Part shown: piece after piece, positions 1-7,732 of the stretch | How the letters are laid out: each line of letters starts with the position of its first letter | How positions within the stretch are numbered: the stretch's first letter is position 1 | Origin: Clostridia bacterium | GTDB lineage: Bacteria > Bacillota > Clostridia > Christensenellales > QALW01 | Reading direction: 5' to 3' | Assembly (NCBI GenBank): GCA_900769815.1 | Contig: CAAGID010000030.1 | Span: forward strand, 81,722 to 145,721 | DNA length: 64,000 nt | Made by a program: the position numbers and the translations under genes | The notes under the pieces: generated by a model | What the model saw: only the letters and a program-made list of their open reading frames with translations | Database searches by the model: none | Told to the model about the DNA's origin: nothing

Positions 1-367
1 GATATGAAAACAAGCTGATTCCGCCAAGCATCTGTGCCTCGCTCAAAGGCATAGTAACGATAACGCTATCCTTTCCCATAACTCTTACGTCAGCATCCTT
101 ATAATCCATAAGCTCTGCACGCTTATTAAGGACATCAACTGCCTTTATCGCTTCAGCGTGAGCATCAAAATTCTGTACGTCTTTAGGTGCCGTTATATTA
201 AAAACATAAGAAATTGACTGGCCAATATCGCCACCCTTTAACATACCATTATCCCATGAGATAAACTTTTTACCAAACAGGGACACGTTTGCGCCGAAAG
301 CCCACAGCCCAAGTGCGGCAACAATGACCAACAGGCAAATCAATTTAATTAGACTTTTTATCTTCAT
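1..367 (-). CDS. secD: Protein translocase subunit SecD, N-terminal part (cut by window edge)
   Basis: The open frame starts at an ATG (367-365) about 7 bases after the strong ribosome site AAAGGAG and runs off the left edge, giving about 122 residues. Residues 1-25 are basic then hydrophobic, fitting the first membrane helix of SecD. A region rich in GG follows, then a segment reading AIKAVDVLNKRAELMDYKDA and a short stretch ending DSVIVTMPL. These match the layout of the SecD P1 region (repeat-initiator helix with a conserved N-R, then a strand ending in a Pro). SecD works with SecF to drive late steps of Sec export using the proton motive force. The neighbouring TIGR04086 gene supports the call, because that family commonly sits beside yajC/secD in Clostridia. 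The C-terminal domains are outside the window, so identity rests on the N-terminus and context. Confidence 0.6.
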   Translation of the reverse strand, partial: MKIKSLIKLICLLVIVAALGLWAFGANVSLFGKKFISWDNGMLKGGDIGQSISYVFNITAPKDVQNFDAHAEAIKAVDVLNKRAELMDYKDADVRVMGKDSVIVTMPLSEAQMLGGISLFSY

Positions 368-437
368 TGAAGTGCAACTCCTTTTATAGAACTTTATTTA
401 TAATGTATGCAATAATACAGTATAAAAATCTTTCTAT

Positions 438-466
438 ATTATATATGAAGATTTAAAATTAGTCAA
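438..466 (-). promoter_or_regulatory. Promoter for secD
   Basis: On the minus strand a TTGACT -35 box and a perfect TATAAT -10 box are separated by exactly 17 bases. The -10 lies about 70 bases upstream of the secD ATG. This suggests secD can be transcribed independently of the TIGR04086 gene before it. Confidence 0.7.
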
Positions 467-505
467 GATGAACATTAGAATCTCAAATAAAATTTTACCG
501 ATTTT

Positions 506-874
506 TCATCGTTTAAGGGCATTTACCGTCAATATTCCTGCAAAGATACCTATGAGGCAGGCAAAGAATAAATCAATGAGTATTTTAAAGGAAAGCTGTA
601 ACGGTTCTACGATAAGAGAAAGCAATAAACATACAAGCCAATAAACGACCGCCGTTATTACACCTGTTACTGCCCCTCGCTTTCTTATTTTAATTGCCGA
701 AACAATAGTTCCCGATATTATGCTTGTAATTTTTATAACTAAAGAAATGGTATTTAAAAAGCTTCCTTCAGTATCCTTTGCAAAAAGCGCAAGGGCGGCT
801 ATACCGATGACGGTAACCCCCACCGCAGTTAAAATTCCTTTTAATAATGAAAATAAAGTATTTGTTTTTTTCAC
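506..874 (-). CDS. TIGR04086 family (DUF3792) small membrane protein
   Basis: A 122-residue, very hydrophobic protein with four predicted membrane helices (roughly residues 8-30, 42-60, 66-87 and 94-117) and a short basic C-terminus ending NALKR. Size, helix count and the place directly upstream of secD fit the TIGR04086/DUF3792 family, whose function is unknown. The frame can be opened at a GTG at 883, but that codon is part of the ribosome site AGAGGTG. The GTG at 874, spaced 5 bases after it, is the better start. It stops 138 bases before secD, and a separate promoter lies in that gap. Confidence 0.7.
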   Translation of the reverse strand: MKKTNTLFSLLKGILTAVGVTVIGIAALALFAKDTEGSFLNTISLVIKITSIISGTIVSAIKIRKRGAVTGVITAVVYWLVCLLLSLIVEPLQLSFKILIDLFFACLIGIFAGILTVNALKR

Positions 875-922
875 AAAAATCACCTCTTGTCAATATATAT
901 GAAAATTCGTGAAAAATATGTA

Positions 923-960
923 TAAAAAAGCACCTTTTATCAATCGGACAAAAGGTGTTT
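923..960 (-). terminator. Intrinsic terminator after the beta-CASP gene
   Basis: An 8-bp inverted repeat (931-938 with 950-957, arms CACCTTTT/AAAAGGTG) is followed on the minus strand by a T-rich run at 929-923. It lies 64 bases past the stop of the upstream metallo-beta-lactamase-fold gene. Confidence 0.75.
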
Positions 961-1023
961 CTTTCTATGAAAGAACCTCTAAAAGCAGTGGTTGCTATGT
1001 TTGTTAATAATATTAAAAAATCA

Positions 1024-2625
1024 TCATTTCTCCCATTTATCAAACAATGCGCGGATCTGTGCTGCAAATTTTGCGTTATCCTTATTAGCCCTGTTCTCAC
1101 ACCGTTTTGCAAGATTTAACAGAGCCTCCGCTTGCAGAACGAGTTCTCTATGAACGCTGTTTTTCTTAAAACGATTTTTATTTGCACTTCCTGAAGCCAC
1201 ACGCTTTTTTTCAGCATACGCTGTCATAGAGCCGGTCACAAGATCGTACTCCGTTCCGCTATTGGGCGTTTCTACAGCATAGCCGCGTTCACGCAACTCA
1301 TTACAAAGAACTGCGATAGATTCCTCGTTTCCGTGATTAAGAAAAACAGTCCTTGGTTTTTCTGAAAAAGAACCAAGCCATTTGAGCAACCCCGCCTGGT
1401 CCGCATGTCCGCTTGTTCCCTTTAAGGACCGAATCTCGGCACGTACCGCAATATCCTCACCAAAAAGTTTTACTGTAGGTACCCCTTCAATGAGCATCCT
1501 TCCAAGCGAACCTTCCGCTTGGTATCCCACAAACAAAATAAGATTCTGTGGTCTCCATAAGTTATGCTTTAAATGATGGCGAATTCTTCCCGCCTCACAC
1601 ATTCCGCTTGCAGAGATAATAACCTTTGATTGGGATGTTTCATTGATCATCCTAGAAGCATCCACCGTAATAGCTAACTTTAAATTTTCAAAACGGATGG
1701 GGTCTATTCCCTGTTCGATCATCTGTCTTGTTTCTAAATCAAAATTCTCAATATCACAATTTGCAAAAATATTAGTTGCCTCTATTGCAAGGGGACTATC
1801 CACATAAACCGGAAAGCTCGTATCCTTAACAAGTTTACGTTGCTTGATTTCTCGTATCGCATATAAAAGTTCCTGTGTTCTGCCAACTGCAAAAGATGGA
1901 ATTACAACATTACCGCCTCGGGCAAAGGTACGCTCAATATAATTTGCCAATACCTCAATGGTATCGGTATGGCGCTCATGATTTCTGCTTCCGTAGGTAG
2001 ATTCCATAACAAGATAATCTGTATTTTCTACGGAAGACGGGTCATTTATAATAGGTTGATCTGTATTTCCAACGTCACCGCTAAATACAATCTTGCGTTC
2101 ATTAGCCCCTTCCCGAAGCCAAAGCTCGATGGCAGCCGAGCCGAGAAGATGGCCAATATCGGTAAAACGAATATCCACACCGGCTGCAACGGTTATACGT
2201 TCATTATATGCAACGCCGTGAAACAGAGATATTGCCCCAATAGCATCCTCCATTGTATACGTGGGTTGTAGGTTCTCCTCGCCCGAACGCTCCGCTTTAC
2301 GATTTTTCCATTCAACCTCGCTCATTTGTATATGAGCACTATCTCTAAGCATAATATCCGATAACTTAGCTGTAGCCTTTGTTGCATAAATAGTTCCCCG
2401 GAAGCCGTCCTTATACAATCTTGGCAGCATTCCCGAATGATCAATATGAGCGTGTGTAAGAAAAACAGCATCTACTTGGCTAGGGGCAATAGGCAAAGGA
2501 ATATTTTGAAAGACATCAATTCCTTGTTCCATTCCACAATCAACAAGATAATATCTGTTGCTTATCTCAAGCAAGGTGCAACTTCCTGTTACCTCTTGCG
2601 CTGCTCCGATAAACTGAATTTTCAT
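1024..2625 (-). CDS. MBL-fold / beta-CASP metallo-hydrolase with RMMBL domain
   Basis: A 533-residue protein of the beta-CASP branch of the metallo-beta-lactamase fold, relatives of CPSF-73/Ysh1 that usually act as RNA nucleases. The metal motif HAHIDHSG is at residues 58-65, further metal-site motifs include FTDIGHLLGS and FSGDVGN, and the beta-CASP region contains VMESTYGSRNH and VIPSFAVGRTQE. The C-terminal third has the RMMBL signature (LFVGYQAEGSLGR, SGHADQ, FLNHGNEE). A longer frame reaches 2733, but the ATG at 2625 follows AAAGGAT and begins directly with the conserved MKIQFIGAAQEVTGS. It is a single-gene unit with its own promoter and terminator. RNA cleavage is inferred from the family. 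Confidence 0.9.
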   Translation of the reverse strand: MKIQFIGAAQEVTGSCTLLEISNRYYLVDCGMEQGIDVFQNIPLPIAPSQVDAVFLTHAHIDHSGMLPRLYKDGFRGTIYATKATAKLSDIMLRDSAHIQMSEVEWKNRKAERSGEENLQPTYTMEDAIGAISLFHGVAYNERITVAAGVDIRFTDIGHLLGSAAIELWLREGANERKIVFSGDVGNTDQPIINDPSSVENTDYLVMESTYGSRNHERHTDTIEVLANYIERTFARGGNVVIPSFAVGRTQELLYAIREIKQRKLVKDTSFPVYVDSPLAIEATNIFANCDIENFDLETRQMIEQGIDPIRFENLKLAITVDASRMINETSQSKVIISASGMCEAGRIRHHLKHNLWRPQNLILFVGYQAEGSLGRMLIEGVPTVKLFGEDIAVRAEIRSLKGTSGHADQAGLLKWLGSFSEKPRTVFLNHGNEESIAVLCNELRERGYAVETPNSGTEYDLVTGSMTAYAEKKRVASGSANKNRFKKNSVHRELVLQAEALLNLAKRCENRANKDNAKFAAQIRALFDKWEK

Positions 2626-2754
2626 AAAAAACATATCCTTTCTGAATCCTATACTGAAAAGCAAAGCACTGCATCGCCTACCATAATGGGTATGTATCAT
2701 ACATTTTACATATTCAAAATATATTTGGCACATAAAAGTACTTTGTTTAAAGTA

Positions 2755-2783
2755 ATTATATCACATATTCCCAAACATTTCAA
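2755..2783 (-). promoter_or_regulatory. Promoter for the beta-CASP gene
   Basis: TTGAAA and a perfect TATAAT are separated by 17 bases on the minus strand, about 130 bases upstream of the ATG at 2625. The rest of the 2626-2849 gap shows nothing else I can name. Confidence 0.7.
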
Positions 2784-2849
2784 TGAAATCGTGCTTTACG
2801 CGATGAAATCTACTTGTCATATGAAAGAACGACTAAAAGTAGTATAGCG

Positions 2850-3173
2850 TCACTTCTTAGAACAACCAACAATCTTGACTAGAATTCCTATCAGAACTTG
2901 TAGTGCAATAATAGCCAACGGAACATATGTCATATATCTTCCTATATTTTTAATGAAAGGGTCATCTTGAACAAGAAGAACCAAACCAACAATTAGCACG
3001 ATAGCTAATAGCGCAGCAAATATGGTTACAATACTCTTTATTGTTTTCTTTGTTTTTTTTGAAATCGTTTTATCGGGAACAATCAATTGCATCAATTTTA
3101 TATAACAATACCCAATCAACTCTAACATTCCTTCAAAAAAAATTTCAAAAAACATTTCTAATAGACATCCCAT
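2850..3173 (-). CDS. Small membrane protein of unknown function
   Basis: A 107-residue protein I do not recognise. Residues 1-30 are amphipathic or hydrophobic, a lysine-rich stretch (KKTKKTIK) sits near residues 38-46, and two confident membrane helices follow (about 47-68 and 80-101) before a short CSKK tail. The start ATG shares one base with the stop of the upstream four-helix-bundle pseudogene (TAATG), and its ribosome site AAAGGAG lies inside the last codons of that pseudogene, so the two were built as a translationally coupled pair. Composition is ordinary for the region. No catalytic motif is visible. Confidence 0.55.
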   Translation of the reverse strand: MGCLLEMFFEIFFEGMLELIGYCYIKLMQLIVPDKTISKKTKKTIKSIVTIFAALLAIVLIVGLVLLVQDDPFIKNIGRYMTYVPLAIIALQVLIGILVKIVGCSKK

Positions 3174-3523
3174 TATTTATTCTCCTTTGCGGTTTTACAG
3201 GTTGCGATCAACAGATTACAAATATTGGCACAAGATTTCTCGGTATATTGATATGTAGCAATATCGATTCTTTTGGTTTCATACATCAATTTCAACTAAT
3301 AACTAGTTTCATTTGATTATTTCAATGCGATTTCTAATTTTGCTACAAAATCCTTCTTGCTCTGTACATATTGTGCTTCGTGGATATTGGTGTCAACGGA
3401 TGTACCTACCCTTGCAAGCTGATCGGTCATATAAGAACTTTTGGGCGCGGTCACATCGTCAACAAGATTAACAATTGCAACTGCAAATTTAACAGATAGA
3501 TCAAGTAATTTGTTTTCGGACAT
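3173..3523 (-). pseudogene. Four-helix-bundle protein (TIGR02436/S23 family), two in-frame stops
   Basis: The frame opens with MSENKLLDLSVKFAVAIV after the ribosome site GAAGGTG and carries the family core (GTSVDTNIHEAQ, SKKDFVAKLEIALK). After 68 residues it hits TAA (3319-3317), where the family normally has Glu in the phrase ALKEANE. Reading on in the same frame gives SNETSY, then TAG (3298-3296) where the family normally has Trp, then a well-preserved C-terminus ending CKTAKENK and a proper TAA at 3175-3173. Two point substitutions therefore break an otherwise intact 116-codon frame with no indel. The family is small and helical, known from intervening sequences in 23S rRNA genes and from solitary bacterial loci, with no settled function. 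A consensus promoter and a hairpin array lie immediately upstream. Confidence 0.8.
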
Positions 3524-3545
3524 AATAGCACCTTCTTTCGAAAGT

Positions 3546-3574
3546 ATTATACCATAAAATGTTATGTTCTTCAA
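3546..3574 (-). promoter_or_regulatory. Promoter for the four-helix-bundle/membrane-protein pair
   Basis: CTTCAA read in reverse gives a TTGAAG -35 box, 17 bases from a perfect TATAAT. The -10 is about 23 bases upstream of the start codon at 3523. The -35 edge lies only 6 bases from the first hairpin of the adjoining array. Confidence 0.7.
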
Positions 3575-3580
3575 TGATGC

Positions 3581-3738
3581 ATCGCCATTGGCGATATGAT
3601 ATACGGCTTTCACCGTATGATATACTTGCTTTGCAAGCATGATATAATATCCGTTTCTTTCATACGCGAAGCGTATATCATCTGCGAAGCAGATATCATA
3701 GCGTCAGATATATCACCCGTTCCGCGAGAAACGGATAT
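3581..3738. repeat. Array of short perfect hairpins with ATGATAT/ATATCAT linkers
   Basis: Within 158 bases there are five small perfect stem-loops: 3581-3586/3590-3595, 3601-3606/3613-3618, 3625-3629/3633-3637, 3662-3667/3671-3676 and 3680-3685/3689-3694. Arm sequences differ from unit to unit, but loops are short and rich in TTT or GAA. The units are joined by ATGATAT on the left side and by its reverse complement ATATCAT on the right side. An 11-bp perfect inverted repeat (3647-3657 with 3728-3738, ATATCCGTTTC/GAAACGGATAT) encloses the right half. The array sits between the terminator of the tRNA unit and the promoter of the four-helix-bundle pseudogene. No open frame lies in it. Confidence 0.75.
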
Positions 3739-3742
3739 CATT

Positions 3743-3783
3743 AAAAAAAGTCACCTTTGTCGGTAGACAAAAGTGACTTTTTT
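3743..3783. terminator. Strong bidirectional terminator after the tRNA pair
   Basis: A 12-bp stem with one mismatch (3750-3761 with 3766-3777, loop GGTA) is flanked by seven A on the left and six T on the right. On the minus strand it would end the tRNA transcript; the T run on the plus side would also work in the other direction. Confidence 0.9.
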
Positions 3784-3785
3784 CT

Positions 3786-3862
3786 TGGCGACCCGGATGG
3801 GGCTCGAACCCACGACCTCTAGCGTGACAGGCTAGCGCTCTAACCAGCTGAGCTACCGGGCC
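3786..3862 (-). tRNA. tRNA-Asp (GTC)
   Basis: Read on the minus strand this gives a 77-base cloverleaf: acceptor GGCCCGG pairing with CCGGGTC, D arm GCTCAGCTGGTTAGAGC, anticodon stem CTAGC/GCTAG with loop CTGTCAC (anticodon GTC) and T arm with GTTCGAGCC. The 3' CCA is encoded. It is the second gene of a two-tRNA unit. Confidence 0.96.
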
Positions 3863-3869
3863 AATATGA

Positions 3870-3945
3870 TGGTGGGAACAATAGGGCTCGAACCTATGAC
3901 CCTCTGCTTGTAAGGCAGATGCTCTCCCAGCTGAGCTATGCTCCC
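3870..3945 (-). tRNA. tRNA-Val (TAC)
   Basis: A 76-base cloverleaf on the minus strand: acceptor GGGAGCA pairing with TGTTCCC, anticodon stem TCTGC/GCAGA with loop CTTACAA (anticodon TAC), T arm with GTTCGAGCC, discriminator A and encoded CCA. It lies 7 bases upstream of the tRNA-Asp gene. Confidence 0.96.
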
Positions 3946-3961
3946 ATCAATTAACACGCTT

Positions 3962-3990
3962 ATTATATTATAAAGCAAAAATCTTGTCAA
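3962..3990 (-). promoter_or_regulatory. Promoter of the tRNA-Val/tRNA-Asp unit
   Basis: Perfect TTGACA and TATAAT boxes lie 17 bases apart on the minus strand. The -10 box ends 16 bases upstream of the tRNA-Val 5' end, so the leader is short, as expected for a tRNA operon. Confidence 0.88.
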
Positions 3991-4011
3991 TAGAAATTTT
4001 CATATTTTTCT

Positions 4012-4443
4012 TTAAAATAAAATAACGCCTTTTTTAAGTATAACATTAGCATACTGAGATGTTTCCCCCGTAGCAACAACTGCATACGCCTTTTTTGCTC
4101 TATCGTAAAAAGCAAAGCGCTCAATAAAAGTTATTTCGCTTTCAGTTGCGTGCTCGTTTACTATTTCTTTAAAATCTTCCCATATAAGGGGTTTGGGGTC
4201 TCCTTCAATTGCTTGCATAACAATAAATTTTTCATTATCGTACTGATCAAGAGGAAAGAGTGGTAATATAGCTTTTAAAAGTTCTACCATTCCTATACCT
4301 TCTGCTCGTATTATCTGATTATTATGTGCTATACTTTCCGCAGGAAAATTGGCATCTGCAAGAACTATTTCATCACCATGCCCCATTTCGCAAAGAATCT
4401 TTAATAACTGCGGTGAAATTATGGGTGATATATTTTTTAACAT
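4012..4443 (-). CDS. fucU: RbsD/FucU family sugar mutarotase, FucU-like
   Basis: A 143-residue protein matching L-fucose mutarotase in length and N-terminus, with the signature GHGDEIVLADANFPA starting at residue 21; His22 and Asp30 lie in the family's active-site motif. FucU-type proteins interconvert the alpha and beta anomers of fucose or related sugars. A tyrosine-containing C-terminal segment (ETSQYANVILKKGV) also fits. It follows the polysaccharide cluster after a 180-base gap with no clear terminator, so it could be read with that cluster, which contains a GHMP-type sugar kinase and a sugar nucleotidyltransferase. No fucose isomerase or fuculokinase is visible nearby. The ribosome site GGAAGGAG supports the start. 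The exact sugar is not determined by the sequence. Confidence 0.85.
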   Translation of the reverse strand: MLKNISPIISPQLLKILCEMGHGDEIVLADANFPAESIAHNNQIIRAEGIGMVELLKAILPLFPLDQYDNEKFIVMQAIEGDPKPLIWEDFKEIVNEHATESEITFIERFAFYDRAKKAYAVVATGETSQYANVILKKGVILF

Positions 4444-4623
4444 AATAATCTCCTTCCAAAATTACTGTATCAGTAAAAATTAAGCGACCCTATATACTAT
4501 TCCATTCATTTTGCTACTTCAGTATATTCTGAGTCCTCAAACTAAGCTCTGCTCAATTGTCGAGCAGCACTGACAAAACGATGCAATTTTTCTTTAATAC
4601 CCTATTACTCAGTATATGTAATT

Positions 4624-5787
4624 TCAGTTAAGTCCTATATTATCTAAAAAAGCATTCATTTCATCAAATTTTGTTTTGGCAAGATTCCCGTTTATTGCTA
4701 TTTCCCGTTTTGCCATTTTTGCCACATTCGGATTTAACAGCATAAACCATCGTCTGATCTGCATCAACGGCATCAGCCAACGGTGTTTTTCAAGTACAGG
4801 ATAATACCTTTTTAATTTGGCATATGGGATAAATATCCTGGATAAAACATACCCCATACGTCCACCTTTTTTCTTTTGTTGGAGCGCCACACGGTTATCT
4901 GTTGAACCATATACACCTCCATGTAATAGAAAATCTTGCATTTGAAGTGATAATTTATCCGGTTTCTTACCACGAAACCATACTTCGTTCAACATCCGTG
5001 ATGCATTTGAGAATTTTAGCAGTCTGCCTTGAGACAACAATACATCACGAGCAGATAGATCAATGTCTTTCATGCGATCTAATATCCAAAGATCAATAAA
5101 CGGACGAATTCCACACCCTCCGTTTTCAAAATGTTTTGCCATATGTGCGATATGGTAGAAATAGAAGTAAGCATCTGTCATTTCATACCAATATTCACTA
5201 TTTTCACGTAACGTAACATTCTCCCAAACAGAACGCAAAATATCAATAGCGTTTTGGGCTCGTCCTTCTTCTACTAAATCAAAATGAATTTCCACATGTA
5301 TTCCATTTTGAGTAAACAAGGACACATCATGGGTAGCACGTTCCTTCTCAACATAATTCTCGTGGCTTACCAGATATGAAATCGCTATTTCCAAATCTTC
5401 ACGATGCACAAGAACGTCAATATCACAGCTCGTACGCATCCATTCTTCCGGATAATACTTTCGGATCACAGAACCTTTTAGCGGAAGAAACGGAATGTGA
5501 GCATTTTCAAGTGCTGCACAAAGTTTTTCATATTCGTATTCTATTCGTTCATAACGCCAAATCGCTTTAAGAATACATTTTTCTAATTCAGCATTCTCTT
5601 TTGTTATAAGTTCATTTTGCTTTAATCCAAGAACCAAAAGATGGACTACGTCATGCACGGACGATATTTTCAACAAATCTTGGAGTAACTCGGGCGAGTA
5701 ATTATTTTTTTCTTCTTCCGTTATTTTCGTTCCACAGATCGCAGAACGCAACAAAGCGAAAAGTATTTGAATTGTTCTTTGATCCAT
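4624..5787 (-). CDS. Nucleotidyltransferase-fold protein (NTP_transf_5 family)
   Basis: A 387-residue protein of the PF14907-type nucleotidyltransferase family common in bacterial surface-polysaccharide clusters. The core segment LPLKGSVIRKYYPEEW followed by SCDIDVLVHREDLE (about residues 99-130) carries the DxD of the nucleotidyltransferase fold, and a later acidic strand (GIHVEIHFDL) could give the third metal ligand. The remaining two thirds is helical. The substrate for this family is not established. It is the last gene of the polysaccharide operon, 25 bases after the sugar nucleotidyltransferase gene, and has a good ribosome site (AAGGAG). Membership is clear; the role in tailoring the polymer is only suggested by context. 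Confidence 0.8.
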   Translation of the reverse strand: MDQRTIQILFALLRSAICGTKITEEEKNNYSPELLQDLLKISSVHDVVHLLVLGLKQNELITKENAELEKCILKAIWRYERIEYEYEKLCAALENAHIPFLPLKGSVIRKYYPEEWMRTSCDIDVLVHREDLEIAISYLVSHENYVEKERATHDVSLFTQNGIHVEIHFDLVEEGRAQNAIDILRSVWENVTLRENSEYWYEMTDAYFYFYHIAHMAKHFENGGCGIRPFIDLWILDRMKDIDLSARDVLLSQGRLLKFSNASRMLNEVWFRGKKPDKLSLQMQDFLLHGGVYGSTDNRVALQQKKKGGRMGYVLSRIFIPYAKLKRYYPVLEKHRWLMPLMQIRRWFMLLNPNVAKMAKREIAINGNLAKTKFDEMNAFLDNIGLN

Positions 5788-5812
5788 AGTGATGTACTCC
5801 TTGTAATATTGT

Positions 5813-6550
5813 TTATCGTGTAATTCCTATATATTCGGCTTTTACTTTTTCATAACTTTCCAAGTTTCCAATATCATATCGTTTCCCGGGCATTTCCATG
5901 GCGTGAACTTGTGTTTGTGTGCAAAGCCAAGTAATATAGCTTCCGGGTGCATCAATTCCACATCCGCTGTCAATACCTTTTTGCACAAGTTTTACATCTT
6001 CTCTTGTGTAATAATAAAACGGAGGACAACACCAATGTGACTTCGGCTCAGTGGGTTTTTCTTCCATATCTGTTACCATATCATTTCCGTCAATGCAAAC
6101 CACACCGCACTTTTTTAGTTTTTCAACTGATTCCTCATAATAACGCATAATGCACGACGTCTGCTTTTCAATTGCGTACTTTATGAATCTCGTCAAACTG
6201 AAATCAAGTAGATTATCGCCGGCAATGACAAGTACATCGTCGTCGAGTTTCAACTGTTCAATGGCAAATTGAATGTCCTTGACAGCACCGAGACGAGTTT
6301 CGTTTGTACTTGTTCCGTCGTCAACAACTGTGACTTTCTGCGTTTTTTCAGCCGCCCACTTTCCAAAATGATGAGCAAACTTATGGTTTGAAATGACTAC
6401 ATATTCGTCAACTGCCCCAAAACTGTCAATATCATCGAGCAGCCAATCAAGTATGGTTTTTTCTTGAACTTCAAGTAAAGGTTTCGGGAAATTTTCTGTC
6501 AAAGGATAAAGTCTTGTGGCATATCCTGCTGCCAAAATCAAACACTTCAT
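5813..6550 (-). CDS. Sugar-phosphate nucleotidyltransferase
   Basis: A 245-residue enzyme of the NTP_transferase family. The nucleotide-binding signature LAAGYATRLYP lies at residues 6-16 (usual form GxGTRL; the second G is an A here) and FPKPLLEV follows at 20-27. A GDNLLDFS segment holds the metal-binding Asp. It would join a sugar-1-phosphate to an NTP and release pyrophosphate. Its ATG overlaps the stop of the upstream GHMP kinase gene by four bases (ATGA), implying tight coupling: kinase then nucleotidyltransferase is the classic salvage route to an NDP-sugar. The sugar and nucleotide cannot be read from the sequence. The protein lacks the long C-terminal beta-helix of bifunctional GlmU-like enzymes. 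Confidence 0.85.
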   Translation of the reverse strand: MKCLILAAGYATRLYPLTENFPKPLLEVQEKTILDWLLDDIDSFGAVDEYVVISNHKFAHHFGKWAAEKTQKVTVVDDGTSTNETRLGAVKDIQFAIEQLKLDDDVLVIAGDNLLDFSLTRFIKYAIEKQTSCIMRYYEESVEKLKKCGVVCIDGNDMVTDMEEKPTEPKSHWCCPPFYYYTREDVKLVQKGIDSGCGIDAPGSYITWLCTQTQVHAMEMPGKRYDIGNLESYEKVKAEYIGITR

Positions 6551-7719
6551 AATTTCACTCCATCTGCACTTTCACAAATATGTACGGAATACTTACCTTC
6601 AAGATGCGGAAACGCTTTCAGGTATTCTTTCGTTACTGTTTCAATAATACTTTCTTCATATGCGGGGTCAATAATTGCAAGACAACAGCCCTTGAAACCT
6701 GCACCCGAAAAGCGACCGCCATAGATTCCTTTGGTCTCAGTCATGATTTCATACAGTTTAATCAATTCAGGAGATCCCGTTTCCCAATTATGAATGGAGC
6801 TGTATCCGCTTTCAAAGGACAAATTACCGTAGGCTTCAATATCCCCGTTGCGCCACGCTTCTGCCCCTTTTTGAACTCGGTCAAATTCCGTGTACCAATG
6901 CTCGGCACGCTTGCGCCAATTTTCGGGAAGTCTGTCTTTGTATTGATGGAATACCTCAATGGGAACATCACGGAGATTGGTTTCTTCAAATTTTCCATAT
7001 TCCATACCCGCATACGCTTTTAGCGCATAAGCAGCACTTCTGCATTCGTCAACACGCATATTGAAAGCTGACCCTGCAAGGCTACGCTCCAATCCGCTGA
7101 AGAAGATTGCAAACTTATACGGCTTCATCTGTGCGGACTGAGGTATAAGCTCGTATGTATCATCCAGTAAATCCATATAAAGCAGATGATCCTTTTTACA
7201 ATACACTTCGCAGGATTGATCGAGCTTTCCGCAGGACACACCCACATATTTGTTTTCCGCTTCTTTGGAAATAGTAATTAATTTATCAGGAGAGAGTTCA
7301 ATCCCATTTATCTTGCAGAGTGCAGACAAATAAGTAATAATCACAGCAGCCGATGAGGACAAGCCCCCAATAGGAAGCTCTCCGTCCAAAACCGCACAAA
7401 GTCCGCGGCGAAGCGGATAACGCTTATTCAGCGCTATCGTTGCACCACGCAGATGATCTGCCCAATCGTTTTCTTTGGTTTTCGGAGCGGCTTCAACGTG
7501 CCATTGTGCTCTTTTATCAAACTGTAATGACTGAATTTCAATAACCCCGTTTTCTTTAGGACCATAGGCAATATGAATACCCTTATTGATAGCAAATCCC
7601 GTTATCTTGCCAAGTTGATGATCTGAATGTGCTCCAATAGGGCATACACGGTACGGGGTAAAATCTGTGTATCGCGGTGCCTTTTTATAAGTGTATTCAA
7701 ACGCTTCATATGCGGTCAT
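6547..7719 (-). CDS. GHMP-family sugar kinase, galactokinase-like
   Basis: A 390-residue GHMP kinase. The substrate motif PIGAHSDH (residues 27-34) corresponds to the galactokinase GEHTDY motif, the ATP motif IGGLSSSAA is at 117-125, and motif 3 appears as GRFSGAGFKGCCLAI in the C-terminal part. Such enzymes phosphorylate the anomeric carbon of galactose or related sugars. A longer frame upstream is possible, but the ATG at 7719 follows AGAGGT and gives the expected length. The overlap with the nucleotidyltransferase gene suggests they act in series to supply an activated sugar to the polysaccharide. The altered motif 1 (AHSDHQLG rather than EHTDYNGG) leaves substrate choice open; galactose, galacturonate or L-fucose are possibilities. 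Confidence 0.82.
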   Translation of the reverse strand: MTAYEAFEYTYKKAPRYTDFTPYRVCPIGAHSDHQLGKITGFAINKGIHIAYGPKENGVIEIQSLQFDKRAQWHVEAAPKTKENDWADHLRGATIALNKRYPLRRGLCAVLDGELPIGGLSSSAAVIITYLSALCKINGIELSPDKLITISKEAENKYVGVSCGKLDQSCEVYCKKDHLLYMDLLDDTYELIPQSAQMKPYKFAIFFSGLERSLAGSAFNMRVDECRSAAYALKAYAGMEYGKFEETNLRDVPIEVFHQYKDRLPENWRKRAEHWYTEFDRVQKGAEAWRNGDIEAYGNLSFESGYSSIHNWETGSPELIKLYEIMTETKGIYGGRFSGAGFKGCCLAIIDPAYEESIIETVTKEYLKAFPHLEGKYSVHICESADGVKL

Positions 7720-7732
7720 AATATACCTCTCT

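Noticed and set aside
3173..3523. Recoded stop codons or a different genetic code
   Set aside because: TAA and TAG end many confident genes in the window, so reassignment is unlikely; nonsense decay is simpler.
3581..3738. CRISPR array
   Set aside because: The units have no constant repeat sequence and no spacer-like unique segments of fixed length; only short linkers are shared.
4549..4567. Terminator between the polysaccharide cluster and fucU
   Set aside because: A 6-bp stem (CTGCTC/GAGCAG) exists, but no T run follows it on either strand.
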